A DNA stretch of 64,000 nucleotides. Source: Martinezella miluonensis (GTDB lineage: Bacteria; Pseudomonadota; Alphaproteobacteria; Rhizobiales; Rhizobiaceae). Below the pieces are notes generated by a model. It was given only the letters and a program-made list of their open reading frames with translations. It did no database searches and was not told the DNA's origin. Positions 42,920-51,292 of this stretch are shown here, in pieces. The DNA lies in assembly GCF_900094545.1 (NCBI RefSeq), contig NZ_FMAH01000031.1, positions 20,175 to 84,174 of the forward strand, in the 5' to 3' direction. The first letter of the stretch is position 1, and every line of letters begins with the position of its first letter. The position numbers were made by a program, and so were the translations under genes.

Positions 42920-45385
42920 TCAAACCCTCTCCACAAACCCATCCAGCACGCGCTTCTGTCCCGCGCGGTCGAATTCGATCGTCAGCTTGTTGCCCTCGAT
43001 CCCCGAAACATTGCCGTTGCCGAATTTGATGTGAAAGACGCGGTCGCCGACCATGAATTTGGAGGGTTCGGAGGAGGTGGATTTGGCCACCAGTTCGCCA
43101 TCGATCGTGCGCACCTTCGGGCCGCTTTCGCCATAGCCGATGCGTTCCACGGCGTGGCCGGAGCGACTGCCCCAGTTGTCGCGCGTTGCATCGTTGCGGT
43201 TTGCCTGCGCGCGTTTCCAGCCCGGCGTGGAATAGGAATTGGCGAAGGGATCGGCCTTGTCGAAGCGGGACTGGCCGTAACCGCCGCGGCCATACCCGCC
43301 ATAGGACTGCTCGACTTCGGCGACCTGAACATGCGTTTCCGGCAGTTCGTCGAGGAAGCGGGAAGGGATGGTGGACTGCCAAAGGCCGTGGATGCGGCGG
43401 TTGGAGACGAACCAGATGTGGCAGCGGCGCTTGGCGCGGGTGATGCCGACATAGGCGAGGCGGCGCTCTTCCTCGAGGCCGGCGCGGCCGCTTTCGTCGA
43501 GCGAGCGCTGGTGCGGAAACAGGCCTTCCTCCCAGCCGGGCAGGAACACGGTCTCGAATTCCAGACCCTTGGCGGAGTGCAGCGTCATGATCGAGACGGC
43601 ATCGAGGTTTTCGTTCTGTTCGGCATCCATGACGAGGGCGACGTGCTCGAGGAAGCCGCGCATGGATTCGAAACTATCCATGGAGCGGATGAGTTCCTTG
43701 AGGTTTTCCAGGCGTCCCGGCGCTTCCGCCGATTTGTCGTTCTTCCACATGTCCGTATAGCCGGACTCTTCGAGGATCTGTTCGGCAAGCTCTGTATGCG
43801 GCGTATTTTCGAGCAGGCCCTGCCAGCGGCGGAAGGATTGCACGACGTCGAACAGCGCCTTGCGCGCCTTCGGCTTCATCTCGTCCGTTTCGATGATATC
43901 GGCCGCTGCCGCCAGCATCGGGATATCTCGGACACGGGCATAATCGTGCAGGGTGCGCACGGTGGTGTCGCCGAGGCCGCGCTTCGGCGTGTTGACGATG
44001 CGCTCGAAGGCAAGGTCGTCGGCCGGCTGGCAGACGAGGCGGAAATAGGCCATGGCATCGCGGATTTCGAGACGCTCGTAGAAGCGCGGGCCGCCAACGA
44101 CGCGATAGTTCAAGCCAAGCGTGACGAAACGGTCTTCGAACTCGCGCATCTGGAAGGAGGCACGCACGAGGATGGCGATGTCGTTGAGATTGTGCTTGTT
44201 GCGCTGAAGCTGCTCGATCTCTTCGCCGATGGCGCGGGCTTCTTCCTCGGAATCCCAGGAGGCGTGCACCTGCACCTTGATGTCGTCCGGATCGGAGCGG
44301 TCGGTGAACAGCGTCTTTCCGAGCCGGCCCTCATTATGGGCGATCAGATGCGCGGCAGCTCCGAGAATATGCTCGGTGGAGCGGTAGTTGCGCTCCAGCT
44401 TGATCACCTTGGCGCCGGGAAAATCCTTTTCGAAGCGCAGGATATTGTCCACCTCGGCGCCGCGCCAACCGTAGATCGACTGGTCGTCGTCACCGACGCA
44501 GCAGACATTCTGCAGCTCACCCTTCGGTCGCTGCGCCAGGAGGCGAAGCCACATATATTGCGCCGTGTTGGTGTCCTGATACTCGTCGACCAGGATGTAG
44601 CGGAAGCGCTGGTGGTAATCCTTCAGGATGTCCGGGTTCCGCCGGAACATATTGATCGGATGCAGCAAAAGGTCGCCGAAATCGCAGGCGTTCAGCGTCT
44701 TCAGACGGTTCTGATAGGCGGCATAGAGCTCGCGGCCCTTGCCGTTGGCAAAGGCGCGGGCGTCGCCCTCCGGAATATCGGCCGGGCTGAGACCCTTGTT
44801 CTTCCACGTGTCGATCATGCCGGCGAACTGCTTGGCCGGCCAGCGCTTGTCGTCCAGCCCTTCAGCCTGGATCAACTGCTTGATCAGGCGGATGACATCG
44901 TCCGTATCGAGAATGGTGAAGCTCGAGGTGAGCCCGACCAGCTCGGCATGACGGCGCAACAGCTTGACGCCGATCGAGTGGAAGGTGCCGAGCCAGGGCA
45001 TGCCTTCGACCGCACCGCCAACGAGCAGCGCGATACGTTCCTTCATCTCGCGCGCCGCCTTATTGGTGAAGGTCACCGCAAGGATCTGGCTGGGGAAGGC
45101 GCGGTTGGTGGACAGGATATGGGCGATGCGGGTCGTGAGCACGCGCGTCTTGCCGGTGCCGGCACCTGCAAGCACCAGAACGGGGCCGTCCAGCGTCTCG
45201 ACCGCTTCCGCCTGCTCGGGATTGAGGCCCGAGAGATAATCCGGCCGGCGGCCGCTGTCGCGCGCTGCCATGGCGCGGGCGGCAATGCCGCCGCCACCGC
45301 TACCGGCGGCCGGCGCAGGACGGCGCGGTGCCAGATGTTCCGGCTCCTCGTCAAAGAAAGGAATGTCGTCATGTCCGATGGTCAT
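42920..45385 (-). CDS. uvrD: UvrD/PcrA-type ATP-dependent DNA helicase
   Basis: The 821-residue protein is a superfamily 1A 3'-5' helicase. Visible motifs are the Q-motif and Walker A in LNPEQAEAV and LAGAGTGKTRVL (about 56-64 and 74-85), motif Ia FTNKAAREMKER, Walker B ILVDEYQDTN near 265, motif III GDDDQSIYGWRGA, motif IV RNYRS, motif V LMTLHSAKGLEF-like IMTLHSAKGLEFETVFLPG and motif VI RRLAYVGITRAKRR. A C-terminal Gly/Tyr-rich linker and a PcrA-like tail end the protein. It acts in nucleotide excision and mismatch repair. The ATG at 45385 is used; a TTG at 45394 is possible. Confidence 0.95.
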   Translation of the reverse strand: MTIGHDDIPFFDEEPEHLAPRRPAPAAGSGGGGIAARAMAARDSGRRPDYLSGLNPEQAEAVETLDGPVLVLAGAGTGKTRVLTTRIAHILSTNRAFPSQILAVTFTNKAAREMKERIALLVGGAVEGMPWLGTFHSIGVKLLRRHAELVGLTSSFTILDTDDVIRLIKQLIQAEGLDDKRWPAKQFAGMIDTWKNKGLSPADIPEGDARAFANGKGRELYAAYQNRLKTLNACDFGDLLLHPINMFRRNPDILKDYHQRFRYILVDEYQDTNTAQYMWLRLLAQRPKGELQNVCCVGDDDQSIYGWRGAEVDNILRFEKDFPGAKVIKLERNYRSTEHILGAAAHLIAHNEGRLGKTLFTDRSDPDDIKVQVHASWDSEEEARAIGEEIEQLQRNKHNLNDIAILVRASFQMREFEDRFVTLGLNYRVVGGPRFYERLEIRDAMAYFRLVCQPADDLAFERIVNTPKRGLGDTTVRTLHDYARVRDIPMLAAAADIIETDEMKPKARKALFDVVQSFRRWQGLLENTPHTELAEQILEESGYTDMWKNDKSAEAPGRLENLKELIRSMDSFESMRGFLEHVALVMDAEQNENLDAVSIMTLHSAKGLEFETVFLPGWEEGLFPHQRSLDESGRAGLEEERRLAYVGITRAKRRCHIWFVSNRRIHGLWQSTIPSRFLDELPETHVQVAEVEQSYGGYGRGGYGQSRFDKADPFANSYSTPGWKRAQANRNDATRDNWGSRSGHAVERIGYGESGPKVRTIDGELVAKSTSSEPSKFMVGDRVFHIKFGNGNVSGIEGNKLTIEFDRAGQKRVLDGFVERV

Positions 45386-46206
45386 GCGGCCCAATGTAAT
45401 GATTCTACCCCGAAAGGCAAAAGAAACGGGCCGAAACTAGAACAAAAAGTGCACATTCACAGGCTTACGGCGGTGTCAGAAGGCTGATTTCCCCGCTCGA
45501 AACAGCGTATGGAGCTGTGAATAAAACGCCTCGTTGTCCCCATCAAGATTACAACTCTGTCATGATTTGCGGCAAATCTTGCCGCACATGTTCAAAAAAA
45601 CGATACTGCAGTAAATCGCGCACAATCTTGCGTTACATCGCTGCCGACCCGAATTCGAATACGCTGGCCTCCTGCGGGGTGCCGGCGTTCCGGAAACCGC
45701 GGTGGCGGTCCTTGCACCTAGCAGGGCGACAAGGGTGAGAAGCAGGCTGGTGCCACCTGGCTGCACAGTTCCAAAGCTTACTGTCGTCGCTCATCATCAT
45801 ATTGACGGTGCCGCTCGGCTTTACCTGTGCCGCCTTTGCAGCCAGATCGGTCTGGTGCCGCTGGTCAGCGTCATGCACATGAGGAGCAACGACTGCACCA
45901 GGAAATGTCGGACGCAGCGTTGCGCACGAAGCTTGCCAGCCTTCGTGCAGCGGGATGAAGCCAGCACGGGTGAGTTGCGCTCGCTGCAGGTTTTACGCTT
46001 ATTTATGGTAAATCATGTGTGTGGCTTAGCACTTTATTAAGTGTGTTTGCTAATCATAGCGGCATGTAACCGCCGGAGCTCAGGTGTTGTTTTTGCCAGG
46101 CTCCCCGTTCGCCGACACGATCGGCCCGCGCGCATGAGCGCCCGCGGCAAGGTTGCAATGTTTCCTAGTATTTGTTGCGTATTGTTGCGTTCGGAGTTCG
46201 TGTGCT
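45386..46206. other. long intergenic region uvrD-flagellin
   Basis: Although 821 bases long, this stretch has no ORF with convincing codon use or homology that I recognise; the open frames on both strands give irregular, cysteine- and arginine-rich peptides. A fragment on the minus strand around 45700-45760 reads like a signal peptide (TSLLLTLVALLGARTATA) but lacks a coherent continuation and could be a decayed gene. The right part, AT-rich from about 45990, probably carries the flagellin promoter. Confidence 0.45.
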
Positions 46207-47220
46207 GTGAGTATTTTTTCGACCTTCATCAGGGTCAGTCCCTCCGTGAATACAGCACTGGAAGTGTTGAAAGACACCCAGGCCAAGTTGGTTAATGCGG
46301 AGCGGCAAATGTCGTCCGGTCTGCGGGTGCAGACGGTCAAGGATGACGCCACCTACTGGAAAATTTCTACTTCAACGCGCACTGACATCGGCGCGATTTC
46401 GGCGGTGCAGGATGCGCTCGGCCTTGCTGCGTCCACCGTCAATACCGCGTCCACGGGTGTCGAGAGCGCGGTCAGCGTCGTGACGCAGATACGATCGAAG
46501 CTCGTCAGCGCCTATGAGACAAGTGTCGACAAGACGAAGCTCAATGATGAGATCACCCAGCTCAAAGAGCAGCTACGCAGCATCGGGGAATCGGCAACCT
46601 TCAATGGTGTTAACTGGACCGTATTGCGCGACGGCGTCGACCCGACGAAACCGCATCAGGTTCCCGGTTCCTTCATCCGCAACGCCAATGGAACCGTCTC
46701 GATCGGCATGCTGAATTACGAAGGTGTGACGTCTACCAGCGGCTCCGTCGTCCCGGCGGATGCGCGATATCTGATCGACGACCAATCGAGTGGTTCGGGC
46801 GGACATGGCGTACTGACCTCTACGGCCTTCGCGACTGCGGCCGGGTCTGCCAAAAACTATGTATTGCTCAGCAGCAAGAGTGGCAACACGAGCGGCCAGG
46901 TCGAAGTTTCGCTCGACGCGAATACGACGCGGGGGGCGATTACTGATATGGTCAATACCGTGACGGCGATGTTGCAGCAGCTCAACACCATCGGATCCGC
47001 CTTCGGCTCGCTGGAGTCCCGTATCAGCCTCCAGACCGAGTTCGCCAAGAATCTCAACGATTCCCTGACAACCGGCGTCGGCAAGCTCGTGGACGCCAAC
47101 ATGGAGCAGCAGTCGAGCAGGGTAATGGCGCTGCAGGCCCAGGTACAACTCGGACTTCAAGGGCTCTCGATCGCCAATTCAAGCTACAATACGACGCTGC
47201 AGCTCTTCCGCAATTTGTGA
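46207..47220 (+). CDS. flagellin (orphan paralogue)
   Basis: Flagellin is the filament subunit. The 337-residue product has both conserved terminal domains: N-terminal D0/D1 (NTALEVLKDTQAKLVNAERQ, SSGLRVQTVKDDATYW, VQDALGLAASTVNTA) and a C-terminal helical region (QTEFAKNLNDSLTTGVGKLVDANMEQQSS cited in part: LVDANMEQQSSRVMALQAQ, then LQGLSIANSSYNTTLQLF). The most likely start is GTG at 46207 with GGAG ten bases upstream, giving MSIFSTFIRVSPS. No other flagellar gene is in the window, so it is isolated from the main flagellar cluster. Confidence 0.9.
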   Translation: MSIFSTFIRVSPSVNTALEVLKDTQAKLVNAERQMSSGLRVQTVKDDATYWKISTSTRTDIGAISAVQDALGLAASTVNTASTGVESAVSVVTQIRSKLVSAYETSVDKTKLNDEITQLKEQLRSIGESATFNGVNWTVLRDGVDPTKPHQVPGSFIRNANGTVSIGMLNYEGVTSTSGSVVPADARYLIDDQSSGSGGHGVLTSTAFATAAGSAKNYVLLSSKSGNTSGQVEVSLDANTTRGAITDMVNTVTAMLQQLNTIGSAFGSLESRISLQTEFAKNLNDSLTTGVGKLVDANMEQQSSRVMALQAQVQLGLQGLSIANSSYNTTLQLFRNL

Positions 47221-47250
47221 TCGCTAGCTGGGGTCGCTGATTGGGCGAGA

Positions 47251-47270
47251 CGGGGCCGATGTCGGCCCCG
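47251..47270 (+). terminator. hairpin after flagellin
   Basis: CGGGGCCGA pairs with TCGGCCCCG around a two-base turn at 47251-47270. There is no T tract, so termination is uncertain. Confidence 0.4.
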
Positions 47271-47416
47271 CGGATCGCGGGCGGCAATCGGTTGCAGCGG
47301 AGGTCGCGCCTGTGCGCTATGCGCAGGGGACAATCGACGGACTAAAATTTCACTTCATCATCTTGCCGTAATGTTTCATATCTGCTTCGGCCATCGAACC
47401 GGAGAGCGACGATTCT

Positions 47417-48082
47417 ATGATCAAGAAAATTGCCATTCTTGCCCTAGCGGCAGCCTTTTTGAACGCGTGCACCACGACTGACCCCTATACGGGCGAGCAG
47501 AAAGTATCCAACACGGCGGGCGGTGCGGCACTCGGTGCCGGCGTCGGCGCGGTTGCTGGTCTCCTCATCGGTCATTCGCCGGCCTCGCGCCGCAATGCCG
47601 CGCTGATCGGCGCTGGCGTCGGGGCACTCGCAGGCGCCGGCATCGGTAACTATATGGACCAGCAGGAGTCCGAGCTGCGCGCGCAGCTGCAGGGCACCGG
47701 GGTTTCGGTTACCCGCGCCGGCGACCGCATTATCCTCAACATGCCGTCGGCGATCACCTTTGACATCGACCAGGACGCGATCAAGCCAGAGTTCTTCGCA
47801 ACCCTCAATTCGGTCGCCATCGTCCTGCGCAAGTTCAACCGTACGCTGATCGACGTCAACGGCCATACGGATTCGACCGGCAGCCTGCAGCATAACCAGG
47901 ATCTGTCCGAGCGCCGCGCCGGTTCTGTTGCCTCCTACCTTGGCAGCCAGGGCATCGACCAGCGCCGCATGTCCGCCATTGGCTTCGGTCCGTCGCAGCC
48001 TGTTGCGTCCAACGCAAACGAGGCTGGCCGCGCCCAGAATCGTCGCGTCGAAATCCAGATCGCCCCGATCACCCAGAGCTGA
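47417..48082 (+). CDS. OmpA-family outer membrane lipoprotein
   Basis: The 221-residue protein has a signal peptide and lipobox near LNACTTTD (Cys at about residue 18), a glycine-rich segment (GGAALGAGVGAVAGLLIG, GAGVGALAGAGIGNYM; glycine-zipper type) and a C-terminal OmpA domain with ITFDIDQDAIKPEF near 115 and VNGHTDSTGSLQHN near 147, followed by RRAGSVASYL and GRAQNRRVEI. OmpA domains bind peptidoglycan. This combination is that of YiaD-type lipoproteins. A perfect terminator follows. Confidence 0.9.
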   Translation: MIKKIAILALAAAFLNACTTTDPYTGEQKVSNTAGGAALGAGVGAVAGLLIGHSPASRRNAALIGAGVGALAGAGIGNYMDQQESELRAQLQGTGVSVTRAGDRIILNMPSAITFDIDQDAIKPEFFATLNSVAIVLRKFNRTLIDVNGHTDSTGSLQHNQDLSERRAGSVASYLGSQGIDQRRMSAIGFGPSQPVASNANEAGRAQNRRVEIQIAPITQS

Positions 48083-48101
48083 TCGGATTACTGGCATCAT
48101 A

Positions 48102-48137
48102 GAAAAACGGCCGGGTTATGCGACCCGGCCGTTTTTC
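48102..48137. terminator. bidirectional terminator between the OmpA-like and DUF2000 genes
   Basis: GAAAAACGGCCGGGT (48102-48116) pairs perfectly over 15 bases with ACCCGGCCGTTTTTC (48123-48137) around a six-base loop. It serves the convergent plus and minus genes. Confidence 0.92.
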
Positions 48138-48151
48138 GTTGTGTGCTTCCG

Positions 48152-48559
48152 TCATGCGTGCATCGTCGCGCCCTTGGTGATCTTGTCGACGATCTTCTTC
48201 TCTGCACGGACGGCGATGCCGACAACCTTGGCATCCTCGGGAGAGAATTGGGAAAAGACGGCGCGATTGGCCTCGTCATGGCCCGTCGAGAACATTTCCT
48301 CGATGAAGAGCGAGGAGGTGACGCCGCGCTCCAGTGAACGGCGATGGATGGTAGCGATATTGTCTTGATTGGCCGAAAGGACGATGATCGGCTGGATCGA
48401 CAATGCGTTGTAGACGTTGCCGGCGCGATCGCGATAGGATTCACCGATGACTTCTGGATATTGTCCGGCAATGCCGCTTGTCAGGAAGGCAGTTACATTC
48501 AGCTTTTGCCAGGATTGAAGGTCGTTTCGCAGAACGATCGCGATTTTGGTATCGAACAT
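48152..48559 (-). CDS. DUF2000 family protein
   Basis: The 135-residue protein matches DUF2000: MFDTKIAIVLRNDLQSWQKLNVTAF at the N-terminus (first 20 residues are typical), LTSGIAGQYPEVIGESYRD and LSANQDNIATIHRRSLERG. The fold is of the peptidyl-tRNA hydrolase II type according to the family, but the biological role is not known. It starts only two bases from the ATG of a divergent AraC-type gene, so the two genes very likely share regulatory DNA. Confidence 0.82.
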   Translation of the reverse strand: MFDTKIAIVLRNDLQSWQKLNVTAFLTSGIAGQYPEVIGESYRDRAGNVYNALSIQPIIVLSANQDNIATIHRRSLERGVTSSLFIEEMFSTGHDEANRAVFSQFSPEDAKVVGIAVRAEKKIVDKITKGATMHA

Positions 48560-48561
48560 CG

Positions 48562-49470
48562 ATGGTCACTTTCATGCAGTCTGGAAATGGGACATTGCAC
48601 GACGATGTAGCCGGACAGATCTTCGAGGGTCTTGAACGTTTGTGCGTGACGCCCGATGCCAACCGCATCCTGTCAGCGCCGGCCTATCCCGGCATCGAGC
48701 GCATCCAGGCGCAGTTTCGAGGCGATGCATTCGATCTGCATCGGCACGATACCTATGCGCTTGGCGTTACCATGCGCGGCGTGCAGACATTCCGCTATCG
48801 AGGCGAACAGCGCTACAGCCTGCCGGGCAGGGTGATCATTCTTCATCCGGACGAGTTGCATGACGGTGGGGCGGCGACCGACGACGGGCTGGTCTACCGC
48901 ATGCTGTATCTGGAACCTTCAGTGCTGTTTCAATGCTTGCAGGTAGCGCGCGTCGGCCTGCCTTTCGTCGGTGACCCCGTCGTGAAGGATGACCGGCTCG
49001 CCGGTCTGTTGCTGGCAGCGCTCGGCGAACTTGATCGCGAGCTGGATGACCTCTTCGTCGACGATTTCGTTTCCCGTTTGGCCGATGGTCTCGTGCAGCA
49101 TGCGCGCCTGCCGCAGAGGCCATTGGGCAGCATCGCCTGGGGTCAGGTAAAGGCCGCCCGCGACTATCTCGAAGCGCATGTCATGCGTGGGGTGAACTCC
49201 CAGGAACTGGAGCGCATCACCGGCCTCGATCGTTTTGCGCTTTCGCGGCATTTCCGCGCTGCCTTTGCCACAAGTCCGCACCGTTTCCTGCTGATGCGCA
49301 GGCTGCAGCAGGCAAAGGCGCTGATCGCAAAAGGTGAACCGATCGCCCAAATCGCCGCAGCAACAGGATTTGCCGATCAGAGCCATTTGACCCGACATTT
49401 CAAGAAAGCCTTCGGCATTGCGCCCGGCGCATGGAGCAGCATGGTGCGCGGTGTGGGAGTGCGCGGCTGA
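48562..49470 (+). CDS. AraC-family transcriptional regulator
   Basis: The 302-residue product has an N-terminal AraC cupin-like effector domain (DAFDLHRHDTYALGV near 60-74, with ILHPDELHDGG near 95) and a C-terminal pair of helix-turn-helix motifs: LERITGLDRFALSRHFRAAFATSPHRFL at about 215-242 (cited: LDRFALSRHFRAAF) and IAAATGFADQSHLTRHFKKAFG at about 262-283. The effector is not known. Its start is uncertain; ATG at 48562, ATG at 48574 and TTG at 48595 are all possible. It is divergent from the DUF2000 gene, the probable target. Confidence 0.88.
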   Translation: MVTFMQSGNGTLHDDVAGQIFEGLERLCVTPDANRILSAPAYPGIERIQAQFRGDAFDLHRHDTYALGVTMRGVQTFRYRGEQRYSLPGRVIILHPDELHDGGAATDDGLVYRMLYLEPSVLFQCLQVARVGLPFVGDPVVKDDRLAGLLLAALGELDRELDDLFVDDFVSRLADGLVQHARLPQRPLGSIAWGQVKAARDYLEAHVMRGVNSQELERITGLDRFALSRHFRAAFATSPHRFLLMRRLQQAKALIAKGEPIAQIAAATGFADQSHLTRHFKKAFGIAPGAWSSMVRGVGVRG

Positions 49471-49634
49471 GGACTTCACGGCGTGAGGCGAGGCCGCCCG
49501 AACTTGCCGTCCATGCGGCGGCAAGGGCTGAGCCGAGCTCACTTTTTTCATGACTGGACAGCGCCGCGCCGATGTCCCATAGAACCGATAAAAGGGTTAA
49601 CGCCCTTCGATAATCGTAGTGGGAGATTCGGACT

Positions 49635-51047
49635 ATGGTGCTGGCTGATGCGAAGGTGGGAACACGCAACGAGGCGGGGATAGCCGCCGTTCTCGGCGTT
49701 CTGAAACAGGCCTTCGGCGAGCGTCTCCAGACCGGCGAGAGCTTTCGCGCGCAGCACGCCCATACAACCACCTATATCCCGCCGCAGCTTCCCGATGGTG
49801 TCGTTTTCGCCGAAACGAGCGAAGACGTGCAAGCTGTCGTCAAGGCTTGTGCCGAACATAAGGTTCCCGTCACCCCCTTCGGTACTGGGTCTTCGCTTGA
49901 GGGGCAGGTGAATGCGCCGCAAGGCGGCATTTCCATCGATTTCAGCCGGATGAACCGCGTTCTCGAAGTTAACGCCGAAGATCTGGATTGCACGGTTGAG
50001 CCCGGCGTTACCCGCGAGCAGCTCAACATCTATCTGCGCGACACCGGATTGTTCTTTCCGATCGATCCGGGCGCCAATGCGTCGATCGGCGGCATGGCGT
50101 CGACGCGCGCCTCCGGCACCAATGCCGTGCGCTACGGCACGATGAAGGACAATGTGCTGGCGCTGACGGTCGTGACCGCCGATGGCAAGGAAATCCGCAC
50201 CGCCCGCCGCGCCAGGAAATCCTCGGCCGGCTACGATCTGACCCGTCTTTTCGTCGGCGCCGAAGGCACGCTTGGAGTGCTGACGTCGATCACACTGCGT
50301 CTGCAGGGCATCCCCCAGAAGATCGCCGGCGGCGCTTGTGCCTTTCCGGATATCAAGGCAGCATGCGACGCCGTCATCATGACGATCCAGATGGGCATTC
50401 CGGTTGCGCGCATCGAGCTGCTTGATGCCGTGCAGATGCGGGCCTCCAACAGCTATTCCGGCCTGACATACGACGAGAAGCCGACGCTCTTCCTCGAATT
50501 CCATGGCACGGAAGAGACGGTTGCGCTGCAATCGGAGCAGTTCGCCGGGATCGCGGCCGAATGCGGTGGCGGCGAGTTTCTCTGGACTGATAACGCAGAG
50601 GAGCGCAACAAGCTCTGGAAGGCGCGTCATGATGCCTATTGGGCGTGCCGGGCGCTGGCGCCGGGGCTGGCTGCCCTGTCGACCGACGTCTGCGTGCCGA
50701 TCTCGCGGCTTGCCGAATGCGTCGCGGAGACCCAGGCCGATATCGAGGCGCACGGTCTGCTGGCGCCGATCGTCGGCCATGCCGGCGACGGCAATTTCCA
50801 TGTGCTTGTCCTGTTCGACGACAAGACCCCGGAAGGGATCGCCGTGGTCGAGGATTTCGTGGCCCGCCTCAATGCGCGTGCGTTGGCCATGGATGGCACC
50901 TGCACGGGCGAACATGGGATAGGGCAGGGCAAGATGGCGTTTCTCGAGCAGGAACTCGGCAATGCCGTCGATGTCATGCGGCAGGTCAAGGAAGCCCTCG
51001 ATCCCGATGCCATCTTCAATCCCGGAAAGATATTCCGCCCTCATTGA
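49635..51047 (+). CDS. FAD-binding oxidoreductase, D-lactate dehydrogenase/GlcD type
   Basis: The 470-residue flavoprotein has an N-terminal PCMH-type FAD-binding domain (VPVTPFGTGSSLEGQ near 77-91, PGANASIGGMASTRASGTNAVRYG near 144-167 in part) and a C-terminal FAD-oxidase domain with GHAGDGNFHVL near 377-387 and TCTGEHGIGQGK near 420-431. These match bacterial D-lactate dehydrogenase (cytochrome) and the GlcD subunit of glycolate oxidase. As no glcE/glcF partners are present, a single-subunit D-2-hydroxyacid dehydrogenase is more likely. The substrate is inferred. Confidence 0.85.
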   Translation: MVLADAKVGTRNEAGIAAVLGVLKQAFGERLQTGESFRAQHAHTTTYIPPQLPDGVVFAETSEDVQAVVKACAEHKVPVTPFGTGSSLEGQVNAPQGGISIDFSRMNRVLEVNAEDLDCTVEPGVTREQLNIYLRDTGLFFPIDPGANASIGGMASTRASGTNAVRYGTMKDNVLALTVVTADGKEIRTARRARKSSAGYDLTRLFVGAEGTLGVLTSITLRLQGIPQKIAGGACAFPDIKAACDAVIMTIQMGIPVARIELLDAVQMRASNSYSGLTYDEKPTLFLEFHGTEETVALQSEQFAGIAAECGGGEFLWTDNAEERNKLWKARHDAYWACRALAPGLAALSTDVCVPISRLAECVAETQADIEAHGLLAPIVGHAGDGNFHVLVLFDDKTPEGIAVVEDFVARLNARALAMDGTCTGEHGIGQGKMAFLEQELGNAVDVMRQVKEALDPDAIFNPGKIFRPH

Positions 51048-51292
51048 AAAGCGGAGCGTTCCCATGATCTTGGCTTGCTACGCGCGCGAATGGCGCTAGG
51101 CTGCAGCCGCTTTCCCAACTTATGTCACGGAAAGCGGCGAGGATGCGCCGGATCACGCTGCAGGCCTCGAAAATGATGCGATTTTCGAACAAGACGTAAT
51201 AGAGACGTGCGTATCCGGGGCGATGTGGTGTATGTGCTCCGATAGATTAAGATTTATCGTTTATATGGAATGAAGATTGGAGACGGTGCGCG

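Noticed and set aside
43031..45487. 818-codon plus-strand open frame over uvrD
   Set aside because: The frame is the exact antisense of all helicase motifs on the minus strand, so it is a shadow of that gene.
45702..46040. Plus-strand frame in the uvrD-flagellin gap
   Set aside because: The composition is irregular with many Cys and Arg, there is no ribosome site, and another frame on the opposite strand is equally open.
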